From positions 4,176,001-4,240,000 of the forward strand of contig NC_045147.1 of assembly GCF_008831285.2 (NCBI RefSeq): DNA of 64,000 nt. Reading direction: 5' to 3'. Positions within the stretch are counted from its first letter, which is position 1; each line of letters starts with the position of its first letter. The notes below the pieces were generated by a model. It made no database searches and was not told where the DNA came from. It saw only the letters and a program-made list of their open reading frames with translations. The stretch comes from Nymphaea colorata (lineage: Eukaryota > Streptophyta > Magnoliopsida > Nymphaeales > Nymphaeaceae). This document shows, in pieces, positions 1 through 10,619 of this stretch. Position numbers and translations under genes: made by a program.

Positions 1-1061
1 GAGGTCCAAGTCAAGCCCAAGCACGCGCGGGCTAGAGGAGGACCGGTTTTAGGGATGAGACTCTAAGTCTCGAGTTTGCTTTTGTGCGTTTTTGCTTTGG
101 ATTTGGAGTGCGCCATTTGCTTGAGTTATTTTGATCAAGTTCTAATCTGGATCAAGTGTTACATCCGTTTTTCTTAGTTCAGTGCTGTTGGCCTTGTGCG
201 CCTCACCAGTCCAGCGCGTGGCCAGGCTGACCGCGCCCATCATCCATCTCTCTTTCGTGCTTGGCCAGGAGGGCCGAGCCTTCGCCTTCAGCTGCGGCCA
301 GGAGGGCCGCCTCGTCTGCCTTTGCTGCCAGCGTCTGTGGTCTCCTTGCAGCCCGTGACAGCAGCCATGTTCTGCCTGCTACCCGCGGCCTGACAGTCCC
401 TGCCCTTGGACAGCGACTAGGCCACCTTCTTCCTTGCGGCAGCCGATCCCCTACACGTTCCAGCCAGCTTGCAGCCGTGGTTGCCTTAGCTACATCCGAC
501 GCTTGGACCGGGAGATCTCTGCCCTGTAGCTGTGATACCCGAGGGTGGAATCTCCCCTCGTGGTCTCAGGGTTTCATACGCCAAGCAAGCCTTGGCCGGT
601 ACCTTCTAACCCCCCTATAGATTCGTGGGTGGTAGTTTTTGCTTATGCTTTTGATTTCAGCCCGGCCTTGGGTCGTTGTTGTGCATTGAGGGACCTCCGA
701 GGCACTGCGCCAAGGACACGACCTCGTGCCAACCTAGCCTCCTATGGGTGGGTGTGGTTTGATTCGATTAGGTTTGGTTTGATTGTTTGTTTGAGTGAGT
801 TGAGAGAGTTTTAATTATTGTATCGCTTCCGCATTGTACTAGCCTCACAGTTTTTAATTCTTTATAGTAGGTTTGGCTTTTGGGTTTGGGATAGCCTAAC
901 TTGTATTCCTTTCCTATTTGGGTTTTAGGTCGGGGTTCCTGTCCGACTGGGTAGTGTCCTTGTTTTGATTTGTCCTAGGAAAGTCTTCAGGTTGGTCCAA
1001 GGTGATCTTGGGGGTAGGCACGGCCGTCGACTTTGGACTTTGGTCGGCCGTGGGCAAGATC
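1..1061 (+). repeat. LTR-1: 3' (leader/U5) part of a long Ty3/gypsy LTR
   Basis: This stretch aligns by eye with the last kilobase of the complete LTRs at 26306-30264 and 45798-49856. Shared landmarks, in order, are the nucleotide block before 'gccttggccggta' (about 590), a degenerate copy of the 'agcccaggcttcggcct' block (about 660), the 'acacgacc' block (about 717) and the 'gggtgtggtttg' block (about 750). It contains two hairpins with an AGGAG loop (261-277, 294-310). The start lies outside the window. The end is abrupt at 1061, where LTR-2 begins; the expected terminal CTAACA is missing. No protein is expected from it. Confidence 0.75.
261..310 (+). other. Two AGGAG-loop hairpins in LTR-1
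   Basis: Hairpin 261-277 is TTGGCC-AGGAG-GGCCGA, six pairs including one U-G wobble. Hairpin 294-310 is GCGGCC-AGGAG-GGCCGC, six perfect pairs. The loop is identical and the outer stem bases differ. Hairpins with the same loop but other stems occur at the equivalent place in LTR-2 and in the LTRs of elements B, C and D. Function is inferred only. Confidence 0.55.
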
Positions 1062-1555
1062 TGATACGAGCCAAAAATCCAGCCCGTTCGTAAGGGCTGA
1101 ACCAAGGACCAAGCAGGGTCCGAATAGGCTCGTAAGGGCTGGACGCAAGTCCAGCAAGGCAGCTAGACCAGCTACAGAGGAATACTTACAGCTTGGAGTT
1201 CTTGCAGTGGGCGGAGCGGGCGGAGCAACAACGGCCAAGCGTGGACGAAACTGGATTAAACCTCAAGGTGGCCTTGATCCGTTTTTAGGACTTTCCCGAA
1301 CTTGAATGGTCTAACCTATGGTCGAGTCCTAATCCGAGTTCACACGAGGTAGTCTAGGTCGAACCTAGGCATGTGGGGGTTGAGCCGATCCAAGCTCAAC
1401 CAAGCGCCCAAGCGAGTGGATCCAAAAGATCCACGGATATCTACTTAGGAGTGAGACGAGTAGTGTCTCGTTTTTTATTTCTTTGAGTTCCGTTTTTGTT
1501 TGAGTTGATTCTTTAGTGAACCGGTTCGGAATGTGAACCGAGTTGCTTAGGAGGT

Positions 1556-1563
1556 TATTTAAG
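1556..1563 (+). promoter_or_regulatory. Weak TATA-like box of LTR-2
   Basis: TATTTAAG lies about 495 bp from the LTR start, in a similar position to the TATAAAT and TATAAATA boxes of the related LTRs. It is weaker than those, so I hold it loosely. Confidence 0.35.
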
Positions 1564-4500
1564 TGATTGAGTCCTTGTAATTACCATGCTTTGAAGAATA
1601 ATGAATTGAGTGGATTGGTGTTGGGCGGAATGCCCCTTTTTCTCTCGTTTTCCCCTTGGCTCACCCCTCTCCCGCGGTGGTCTCCCTTCTCTCCTTGGCG
1701 TCCCTCCTCACCTATGGCGCAAAGTCTTCTTCCTCCACTCGTCCTCAAGGATTCTCCACGCCCTAGCGTCACTCTTCATGGCGTCCTCTACAATCCAACC
1801 CCCTAGGTGAAGGACGGCATCCCTTTCACCCTCTATCCAGCCGAAGGTCTCCTCTTCCCTACCTTATTTTCTGGTTTCTTCCTCTTCCCCTCGACCTAAG
1901 GAACACGGCCAAAGGAAAGCAGCAAGCTCCGGCGCGCGGCGTCTCCAAACGGACCACGAATATACCCCACGAGCGATTTGTAGAAGAACGGTGCCTTCCT
2001 TCTCAAACACAAAGAAGGTTGTGAGGCTGTCTTCTTCCCGGGAAGGCTACAGCAGCTTGGGCGACCTGGTTTCTGCAGCAAACGACATCAAAAGTAACGC
2101 AAGAGAATAAGGTTAGTACGTAGAGAAAACAAGAAGAGTTGGTGAGCAACACGTTGCTTGGATTTAGTATTGAGTTCGGCTAAAAGGAAGACTTCACTCC
2201 CTCGGTGCACACCCGAGAGTTTGAGCTCTATCCCCACGGTTGAAAGCAGAATTAAATCCTCTCTTACGCGTCTCAAGAACTCCTTGGAATTTTCGAGTTC
2301 TTTCCCTCACGCTACGCACGAAGGTCTCCAACGAGCGTCCTCAAAAGAGCTCTTTGGCTGCCTCCGTTTTTATCAAGGCTGACACACAAATCCAGCAAGC
2401 AAAAGGCTTGCAAACGTGCAGCAAAGGGCGTCAAAACAGAGAAAATAATACATAGAAGAAGACGCCCCATCATAAGGAATCAAACGGCGTAATTTGGTCT
2501 TCATCCGGGTACTTTAGCGCAAGATAGGCCTCGGCCTGAATTCTGCAAATTCCGGTGAACATCTAAGTGATTCTGTCCAGATTTTGGTCAATTCCTTCGT
2601 GGTCCATATTACCCCTGATCATAGAAGGAGTCAGCTTCAGCTTAAGGGTATTCTGGTCCGTTGATTGGAGGAGCGCACTAGGGCAAAACACCCTAGCCGC
2701 CGGTACTTCATGCGTCTTCCTTGGCAGCCGGTTCTTCATTTGGTAAGTCAACCTCTTCCTTTGTTTTGTTTAATCCCAACCTTTGCCTTAGCCACGTGTC
2801 AGTCATCCCCTTGGCCTTCCTGATTGACCCCGCCACCTGTCCTCCTTGATTGATCTCGTCCTATTCGCATATCCCATTAGCCTTCATCGCATCCCACCGT
2901 TTTAGGAAATCCATCCTTAGCGCCACACCCTTACCGATTTTGTTGCCTTGCCTTTTGTCAACCGAGATCCCTCTTTGATCCTAACCCTTGGTGTTGCCAC
3001 ATGTCCTAATCCTAGCCTACATCCCCTGCCACCTCACCAGCTAGCTCCTCCCTCATCGAGTAGTCTGGCCCCACACGAGCTTCCCCTTCCATCGCCTAAG
3101 CCTTTACCGAATTCTTAGAGATCTCACGCGTTTCTACTTTCTAAGTGGAGCCTTGAGACCTCGCCACCTCCTGCTTGCCTTACCCGTTCCCTACTTCATC
3201 TCCTTCCTTTTTGGTAGCTCACCCCCACACGCTTTCTCCCTTCCCCATCGTCAAGCTCACTACCGAATTCAAAGGGATCTCACACGTCTTCCCTTTCTTG
3301 GTGGAGTTTTGAGGTATCGCCACCTCATCCTTAACATAAACCAACTCCTACCTTGATGCCAGCCAGCCCAGCTCATCCCCACCTAAGCCTCTTTCCACCT
3401 CGTGCACCCTCATTATGACCCCACCTAAACCGAGCCAGCTCCTTCCTTCCACTTCGTCAACCATTTCCTTGTAGGGCCCACACGTCTCCACTTTTAACTT
3501 TTTTAGTCAACCTTTGTCTCGCATCTCCCTTTCCCTTTACCCCACCGTCCCAAGCACCTCTCACATGGAGTCTTCTCCTCTCGCCACCTCGTGCTTCTTC
3601 CTTTAGTAAAACCCAGCGTGACCCTTAGCCCCCATCTTTCCTAAACCTTACCCGGTTTGTCCCCCTTGTATCCGTTGCAAAGAAGAAGAGAAGAAGAACT
3701 CGAGCACTAACGTGAAGACTTATCATTTTGGCCTATGCCACGTGCCTCCCCTTCCTTACGAATTAGGAAGGAAGCCGAGCCAATTCCCTCCTTATTCTTT
3801 AGGAAGGAAATTGGAGTCAAATCCTAATTTGCTAGTCTCTCTCTAGCAACTCTCTTAGCTCTAATTTCATTTTGGAATTGGGCGCCCCTTTCCCTCCTCT
3901 ATCTTAGGAAGGAAATCCCACGTCAACCCTTACCCCTTGGTAGTTGACGTCCTCTCATCTCACTCTTTCTTAGTTAGGTAGGCCACCACCTGGCCACAAC
4001 ATCCCTTAGGAACCCACGACCCACTCGTGTCAACCTTCACTAGTTAGGCAAGCCAGCACCGTATCCTCCCTTGCTCTCCTTTAGTCAAGCCCTTAACGCA
4101 TCACTCCTTAGTCAACCTCTCTAGGTCGACCTCACCCATGTTGGCAACCTAAACCCTTGAGCCTCCTTTCCTCTTAATCTGGAAAGTAGCCCACGGTCCT
4201 AAGGCAGCTAACATCTACGTTGCCAAGGTGACTCGAACCTACCTTGCACGGCTAGACCCAAGCCGCCACCTCTCTTCCGCACCTTCCTCATTCCTTAGTG
4301 TCTTGACTTGATTCAAGTCAACCCAGCCGCATTTGAACCTAAGCCAGCCCTTAGTTAACCTTGTGCAGCTGACCCTAATCAACTCAGCCATCCCATGCCT
4401 TGACCTAGCCAGCCACCCTTAACCGGACCCTCTCGTAGCTAGGTCTGCCCGAGCTCTTCTCCTTCCCGTAGTTAGGTTCTCCCGGGTTCTAGACCGAACC

Positions 4501-4580
4501 CAGCCCTTCCGAAGGACTTCCCCACGCACAGCGGGACCCTTCCAGCTTCGGCACACCTCTTGCTGCCATGCTCCCTTCAC

Positions 4581-4651
4581 GGCCAGGCGGGCCTATTACA
4601 GCAGTAGCACGACACTTGCTACTGCCTCTTACTCACGGCCAGGAGGGCCGT
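4581..4651 (+). other. Hairpin cluster in LTR-2 leader
   Basis: There are three adjacent hairpins. 4581-4593 is GGCC-AGGCG-GGCC. 4601-4625 has arms GCAGTAGC and GCTACTGC, eight perfect pairs, with a 9-nt loop. 4635-4651 is ACGGCC-AGGAG-GGCCGT, six perfect pairs. The first and third share the AGGNG loop seen in the other LTRs of the family. Confidence 0.55.
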
Positions 4652-4904
4652 ATTGCAGCAGCTAGCCGGCATCCCTAACCGGCCATTTGAAGACTTCCGG
4701 TGTAGCTTCCACCTCGTCGCGGGATCCAGTCCGCTACCTTCCTCATCTGGCACCCTCCTCATTTGTTGCTGCATTGCCCGAGGTCAGGAATTCACCTCGT
4801 GGCTTCCTTGCTGACAGCCAAGAATAGCTTGGCCGGTAACGCCCTCTCACTCCCTTGTAGTTTCGCGGGTCGGGTGCACTTTGCTTGTGTATTTGCTTGA
4901 GCCC

Positions 4905-4914
4905 GGCTTCGGCC
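4905..4914 (+). other. UUCG-capped hairpin, LTR-2
   Basis: GGC-TTCG-GCC is the LTR-2 version of a hairpin found near the same distance from the 3' end of every longer LTR here. UUCG is a known extra-stable RNA tetraloop when closed by C-G, which is the case. Confidence 0.5.
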
Positions 4915-5717
4915 TTGGTTGATTCCAGCGGTACCTCGACGGCCCTTGGCCTAGACATGACCGCTAATCGACGAGCCTACCTAGGGTATTGGGTGTGGTT
5001 TGTTACGAGTAGTTATGGTTTGTGTGGTTTGATGGTTTGCATTGAGTGAGTTGCGAGAGTACTTTTGTATCGCGCACGCTTGTACGGCCTCACATCCCAC
5101 GTAGCTTTCTGTAGTAGATTTTTCTTTAGTTAGGTTTTTGGGATTACCCTTCCGTGTATTCACGTCCTATTGGGTTTGCGCCGGGGTCCTATCCGGTCGG
5201 GTAGTTCCTTGTATTGATTTGTTTAGGTTTCTTTGGTCTAGATTCCTCGAGGCGATCTTGGCAGTAGGACCTCGACTCCTTGGGTCGGCCCGTTAGGGTC
5301 GGGTTCTGTTAGGATCCACACCGGTTGGCCTACAAAAGCCCGAACCAAATGCGATCCTACCTTCCCAGGACCTTCTTGAGGCCTATGCTAAAAACTGAAA
5401 ATCCTAAACAATTAAATACACAAAGCTACCCAGCCAGACAGGACCCCGGCGCAATCCCAAATAGGTAAGGAAATACAAGAGTCGTGTACCCTTTCTCCAA
5501 AAACCTAACTAAGGTCTTCCTACTACAAGAAAACTAAGAAGGTTGTCGAGGCCTTACAAAACGTGAGTGATACAAATTCAATTCCCTCACAACTCACTCA
5601 CAAACCACGCAAACCACTTCTAACGGCCAAACCACACCCAGTGAAAGCAAATAGGTGGTCGGCTCCTTGTAGTCGTGTCTTGGGCAAAGTGCCCTCGAGG
5701 TACCACAGAGAGGAGCA

Positions 5718-5729
5718 AGGCCGAAGCCT
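5718..5729 (-). other. UUCG-capped hairpin, element A 3' LTR
   Basis: On the minus strand this reads AGGC-TTCG-GCCT, a perfect four-pair stem closed by C-G around UUCG. It is followed on the minus strand by a GGGC...GCCC inverted repeat (about 5682-5695) that is shared with other LTRs. Confidence 0.55.
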
Positions 5730-6352
5730 GGGCTAAATCAAAACAGAAAACAAAACTAGATGCTGCCCTAATACAAGCAAAAGCAAAACCCGCCCGTCGC
5801 TACAAGGGGGAGCAAGAAGATACCGGCCAAGGAGAACTTGGCGTAGCTGGATGACGCACCCGGGGTGAGAACCAACCCCCGGGTATTGCAGCTCACTGTT
5901 CGAGAAAGCCGGTTGAGGAGAGCCTCCTCGGATGCCTGCTGCACAAGTTCAGACCGCTGGCCGAAGGTCGCTGGACGAAGAGTTCGCCGCTGATTTCCTG
6001 GCCGATGCGCCGGAAGAGACCTGCCTGCACTGGTCGCCTGCCTGTCAGGCTGGAGCAGGACGCCGGGCCGTCTGCTGTTGCCGGTTGCGTACTGCGCTGA
6101 AGACGGTCGCTGCTGGGGACGCTTGGCGCCGAGGGGACCTCTGACGAGTGCCACTTTGAGACTGGCGGTCGCTGACTAGCGTGACCGCGGGCGGAGACGT
6201 ACTGTCGCTGGCGTGGGTCGCCGACCGCTGCTGCACGCCTGTTGCGGGCTGTCGCAGCTGGAGAGGACGCTGGTGCCGTGGCCGGAAGGGCCGCCTGAGT
6301 GCCGAGGGGGGCTGCTGCCGGGACGACAGCGCCTACCTGCATGCCGTCTGGT

Positions 6353-6365
6353 GTGGCCCGGCCAC
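6353..6365 (-). other. GTGGC-CGG-GCCAC hairpin, element A 3' LTR
   Basis: On the minus strand this is GTGGC-CGG-GCCAC, and just downstream in that orientation is the conserved 'gcaggtaggcgctg' box. The same pair occurs at 13839-13851, 19403-19415, 25467-25479, 29164-29176, 38254-38266 and 48853-48865. In B the outer pairs change to TT/AA with pairing kept. Confidence 0.5.
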
Positions 6366-6706
6366 GCTCGCCGGTGGATGCCGACGGTAAGGGGCGCGGC
6401 CGAGGCAAGGGCCGGTGGGGACCGGCGAAACCTAATCCTAGCTAGGCCTGGCTCGGTTCGGCTGGGCTCTAGTGGGAGGACAGTCCAGTCAAGATGGGCT
6501 CGGGTTGGGGTAGGCTAGGAAGAGAGATATGGTTTAGGTGCCGTGGAGGTAGAGGACGCGAAGGGGGAGAGGACGCCAAGCTCTCAGTTGAGCAAGGTGG
6601 GAGACGAGAGGGGGAAGAGAGAGACCTCGAGAGAGGAGAGAGAGAGAAACTCGACAAAATGACTTGATTATTCCAAAATTGCTTCCAATCGAAATGATCC
6701 AAATAA

Positions 6707-6716
6707 CATATATACA
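6707..6716 (-). promoter_or_regulatory. TATA box of element A 3' LTR
   Basis: Minus strand TGTATATATG lies about 600 bp from the LTR start. A pyrimidine-rich 'tctctctc' tract follows on the minus strand, as downstream of the TATA boxes of the other LTRs. Confidence 0.55.
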
Positions 6717-6898
6717 ATCTCGAAATGAGGCGGGTTTACAACCTAACCCGCTCCTCTAATCTAATCCATTTCTAATTGCGCCGAGCACACCCCGCTCGGC
6801 CTAGGTCTCATGTTCAACTCCTTTTGTAATCAAAGAATTGTCAAATGCGTGAAAGTTAAAATCAGCCTAGCACCTAACACTGAAATCAAAAGAATGGT

Positions 6899-6951
6899 CC
6901 CTGAGCCTTGTGAGCCCAGGGCGGGGACCTCGTGTGGGTTGCCGCCCACAC
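6899..6951 (-). other. U3 twin hairpin, element A 3' LTR (53 nt)
   Basis: On the minus strand, hairpin I is GTGTGGG-CGGCAA-CCCACAC (seven perfect pairs). The linker 'gaggtccccg' follows. Hairpin II has arms CCCTGGGC and GCTCAGGG with loop TCACAAG, eight pairs of which one is a G-U wobble. It begins about 70 nt after the stop of the pol tail frame (7024). The 53-nt span is the same in all eight copies although the stem sequences differ. Confidence 0.65.
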
Positions 6952-7023
6952 TTCGGTTCAAATGCATGGGCTAAGTCTGAATGACTTAGCCAATTGCCTA
7001 GAATTCTAGGTCTTTAGAACGGC

Positions 7024-7335
7024 TCAAGGGTCTAGGATACTTGGACTCACATTGGGGTCTAACTCGGTGAGCCCAACAGTTAGCTCAGAAATGCCTTGAG
7101 ACCTATCCAGTTTGAGCACCTCGTCGGACCAAGTTGCTCCTCCCACTCCTCCCGCTGCAACCGGTATTGGTGCTGCTTCGTCCTCCTTGGTAGAGTCGTC
7201 GACGAGCTCCTTGGTCTGAGCCCACAACTCAGACGCTTTGCGCTTCAGCCGGCTGGTTCCGGCCTGCTCGATTGGCCTTGGGTCGGGACCAAGTGGTTGG
7301 TCCGTAACAGATTCCCCCTCCCTAAATTGTGCTTG
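7024..7335 (-). pseudogene. Pol C-terminal tail of element A, crossing the PPT into the 3' LTR
   Basis: Downstream of a stop that interrupts the pol frame at the SAR motif (about 7343), the same kind of frame stays open across the polypurine tract and for 95 codons into U3, ending SILDP-stop at 7024. It contains a basic RLKRKA stretch and the motif VAAGGVGGA. The equivalent frames in B, C and D carry RRKRKA or RKRKA and VA(A/V)GG(V/A)GGA at matching places, so the tail looks protein coding in the family. In A it is cut off from the rest of pol by the stop. Confidence 0.55.
7310..7327 (-). other. Polypurine tract of element A
   Basis: Minus strand TTTAGGGAGGGGGAATC lies directly before the 3' LTR start TGTTACGG. 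This is where plus-strand DNA synthesis would be primed. The core AGGGAGGGGGAATC is identical in B, C and D. Confidence 0.85.
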
Positions 7336-9285
7336 TCATCGAGCGCTAGGAGAGGGAAAACGATGGACTACTGACCCAAACGCTTTCCAAGAAGTTCCTC
7401 TATCCGGGCCCTCCCATTCCACTAATACCTCATGCCTTGTCCTACCCTGGCGTTGAACGTACCTGTGCTTCAAGATGCAGTAGGGTGTTGGCAACTGCTC
7501 CGGCACTTGCTCGATAAAGGTTGGTACATCCCCATGGTGAGGCTTAAGCCGGGTAACGTGGAACACGGGGTGTACCAATGCTGCTCTTGGAAGGCCTAAC
7601 ATGTAGGCTGCCTTCCCCACTTTCTGCAGTACCGGGAATGGACCATAATATCGAGATAACAGCTTTGAATAGGGCTGGCCCATCAACGACCTCTGCTTCA
7701 GAGGCCACACATACTCGCCCACTTCAAATTCTCGATCTTTTCTACCCTTGTTGTAGACTTGCCTCATGCGGTTCTGCGCTTTGGCGATGTTTTGCTTGAG
7801 GGCGTCTAAGACTTCCTCACGTGTGCGCAGTTCACAGTCCATTTGGTCATCCTCCGCTATGCCTCCTTCATACCTTGGGATAGTAGGAGGAGGGAATCCA
7901 TATACACCCTCGTAGGGGGTCATGCCCGTGGACGAATGAAGACTTGTATTGTACGACCACTGTGCCCATGGTAAATACTTTACCCAGGTATTGGGTCGTT
8001 CTCCCGCGAAGCACCTCAGGTAGGTCTCTAAAGACCGATTTACAATTTCGCTCTGCCCATCTGTCTGTGGATGGTGGGCTGTGCTGAAGTTAAGCATCGT
8101 ACCCATCAGTTTCATATACTCCTGCCAGAATGCGCTGAGAAAAATAGAGTCACGGTCGCACACGACCGATTGTGGCATTCCGTGGAGCTTGCCTATATAC
8201 TCCTGGTACACGCTGACCACCATTGGCCCTTGATACGAACGAGGCAAGGGAGCGAAGTGGCTATACTTGGTGAGATGATCCACTACCACAAGCACAGCTT
8301 CCTTGTCTTCAGAGCGGGGCATGGCATCAATAAAGTCCATGGTTACATCAGTCCATGGTTTAGTTGGTATGGGGAGGGGATTTAAGTGACCTGGAGGCTT
8401 GGTTGCCTCGTATTTCTCCCTCTGACATACCACGCACTTCTTGATGTACCGTTGTATGTCTGCCTTCATGCCTCGCCACCAAAACTGGGCTTTAATCCTA
8501 CCAAGGGTTTTTGAAACCCCCTCATGACCTGCGGCTGGTGTGTCATGGAAATGTCGCAGGAGTTCCTGCTTAAGCCCTGATTCAGGAGGAACCACTGCAC
8601 GGTTCTTCCTGTACAAAAGGTTCCCTCTGACCGTGTAGAAGGGAATGGAACCCGGATGTTGCTCGGTTGATGCCTTGATTAGCCTCAACGACTGATCTGC
8701 TTGTTGCTCGTGTGCTAATCTATCCCATACATCGGTTTCCACCACAGAGAGCGTCATGAACTGCTCGGTCAAACGGGAAAGAGAGTCTGTCGTTGCGTTA
8801 TCCGGACCCTTCTTATACTCAATCTCAAAGTCGTATCCTAGCAGCTTTGCCAGCCAACGCTGTTGGGTAGGTGTGGATACTCTTTGTTTGAGCATGTACT
8901 TTAAGGAGTTCTGGTCCGTTTTCACTACAAACCTGCGCCCTATAAGGTAAGGCCGCCATTTCTCAACTGCTAGGACGATCGTTAAAAGCTCTTTCTCATA
9001 CGTGGAAAGAGGCTTTGCCCTGCTGGTTAGGGCCTTAGACATATAGGCGATCGGGTGTCCCTCTTGACTGAGAACGGCCCCGACTCCGACATCACATGCG
9101 TTTGTCTCAATCGTAAACTGCTTGTCGAAGTCTGGCAGTGTAAGCACGGGCGCTGTCATAAGTGCGTTTTCGAGCTTCTCAAAGGCTGCCCTAGCCTTGT
9201 CCGACCATTGAAAGGCCCCTTTCTTCAACATCTGGGTTAAGGGTTGAGCTATTAATCCGTAACCCTGGATGAATCTTCTGTACAC
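7336..9285 (-). pseudogene. Element A pol: RNase H, integrase and chromodomain part
   Basis: The 649-codon frame starts in the linker after RT (YRRFIQGYG). RNase H follows, with ETNACDVG where elements C and D have ETDAC: the catalytic Asp is Asn (codon at 9100-9102), a C-to-T change on the plus strand. Integrase shows the zinc-binding HFHDTPAAGHEG and CVVCQREK, then the catalytic core with MDFID, CDRDS and GQSEIVNRS, so the DDE residues are present. A 12-nt in-frame deletion removes four residues near EYVW. The chromodomain-like end (ILKHRYVQ, VLVEWEGPDRGTSW) follows HPVFHVTRLKP. The frame is separated from RT by frameshifts near 9290 and 9370. Not functional as it stands. Confidence 0.85.
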
Positions 9286-10619
9286 GAGCTGGACCTAGGA
9301 AACCTCTGAGACCTTTCAGATCCTTAGGCAGTGGCCATCTCTGCATGGCGTCCAATTTTTCGGGTTTGCCCGAACCCCTTGTTGGCACACGATGTGCCCC
9401 AAATAACCAATGATGGGTTGTCCAAAGCTGCATTTGGACCGTTTGGCATACAATTGGTTATCGCGTAACACTTGAAGAGCGGTTGCTAGGTGTTGTTCAT
9501 GCAATTCCTCCGACTGATTGTATATCAAAATGTCGTCAAAGAAAACCAATATGAAGTCGCGAAGATATTGGCGAAAGACGTCGTTCATACACCTCTGAAA
9601 TGTGGCCGGTGCGTTGGTGAGGCCAAAGGGCATAACGAGGAATTCGTAGTGCCCATCATGTGTCCTGAATGCCGTTTTGGGGACGTCATCCTTGCACATC
9701 CTGATTTGATGATAGCCGGATCTCAAGTCTATCTTGGAGAATATGGTCGCGCCGGCTAGCTCATCCAACAACTCATCGATGACAGGTATGGGGTGCCTGT
9801 CCTTCACTGTGGCTTCGTTCAGGGCGCGATAATCTACACAAAAGCGCCATGTGTTGTCCTTCTTCTTCACTAGTAAGACAGAAGAAGAAAAGGGACTGCT
9901 GTTTGGCTGAACTATTCCACTCTCTAACATCTCTTTAACCAGTCGCTCGATTTCAGCTTTCTGGTTATACCCATATCTGTAAGGGCGTACATTGACAGGT
10001 TCGGCCCCTTCGGTCATGATAATTCGATGGTCGTAGGATCGAGGAGGAGGTAATCCCTTAGGCTCCTCAAACAAATCCTCAAAACGGTCTAACACTGACT
10101 GGATCCTTGGTGGCACTATCTCTTCCTGTTCTTCCTTGGATGGCACATCCGTCGCTAGTGCCATCACCCAACACGCTGGTTGTGCTGCCTCTATAGCTCG
10201 TAAGGCAGCCTTGGGACGCGTGGTGCTCGTGATGCCTTGAAGGGTCATCGGCTCATTCTCTCCGTCGGGCGTGAAGGTCATACTGAAGTTCCTCACGTCC
10301 CATGAAATGATGCCCAATGTGAAAAACCAGGGGATACTGAGGATCAAATCCACTCCATCGAGAGGAATGAACAAGAAGTCGATTTTGAAGGGTTTCTTTT
10401 TTATAACAACTTCCATGTTCTTCCCTTCATTGAGGCATTTCAGCCTTAGACCCCTCCCACGACTATAGTTTGGGGCTGGCTGGATTCTAAGGGGACCTTG
10501 CATTTTCTGGCGGCTTCCTCGGTTAGGAAGTTTTGTGTGGCCCCATTATCCAACAAGATGAGGATCTTCTTGCCGTTGATCCTCCCAAACACCCTGAATG
10601 AATTGGGCTTGTTGGGGTC
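9286..10619 (-). pseudogene. Element A pol: protease and reverse transcriptase part
   Basis: On the minus strand the protease active site is at about 10536-10560 and reads LLDNGATQNFL: the usual DSG (or DTG) triad is DNG here (codon at 10545-10547). A one-base loss in a G run near 10470 shifts the frame between the active site and the following VDLILSIPWF region. RT is then readable from about 10500 to 9316, with FCVDYRALNE, DLRSGYHQIRM, FLVMPFGLTNAPATFQ and the catalytic VFFDDIL. Another one-base loss near 9370 (ACCCCG to ACCCG relative to D) breaks the end. Elements C and D give the intact comparison. Confidence 0.85.

Larger units (their letters stand above)
1062..5306 (+). repeat. LTR-2: near-complete solo-like Ty3/gypsy LTR
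   Basis: It starts TGATACGAGCC, like LTR-X at 16558 (TGATACATGCC), which marks a subfamily separate from the TGTTACGG type of elements A-D. No internal region follows. Length is about 4.25 kb. It holds the U3 purine-rich block 'gtgggcggagcgggcggagca' in two halves near 1207-1227, a weak TATA-like box at 1556-1563, repeated 'ccacgtgtc'-like motifs from 2803, AGGNG-loop hairpins at 4581-4651 and the UUCG hairpin near 4905-4914. The last few terminal bases are cut off by insertion of element A at 5307. It may be a solo LTR or the remaining LTR of a lost element. Confidence 0.7.
5307..7309 (-). repeat. 3' LTR of element A with internal deletion
   Basis: On the plus strand it starts TGTTAGG at 5307 and ends CCGTAACA at 7309, so in element orientation it runs TGTTACGG to CCTAACA, a TG...CA LTR. 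Compared with the right LTR it lacks the equivalent of about 14028-15917; the junction at 6540/6541 has a 2-bp GC overlap, suggesting microhomology-mediated loss. The deleted part is most of the leader, including the 16-bp G-box palindrome. U3, the TATA box (6707-6716) and the U3 twin hairpin (6899-6951) remain. Confidence 0.85.

Noticed and set aside
5893-6408. 171-codon minus-strand frame in element A's LTR, with a copy at 13379-13894
   Set aside because: High-GC DNA keeps frames open in several phases here; the translation is low complexity (Ala/Arg/Pro/Ser) and the frame exists only in the duplicated LTR.
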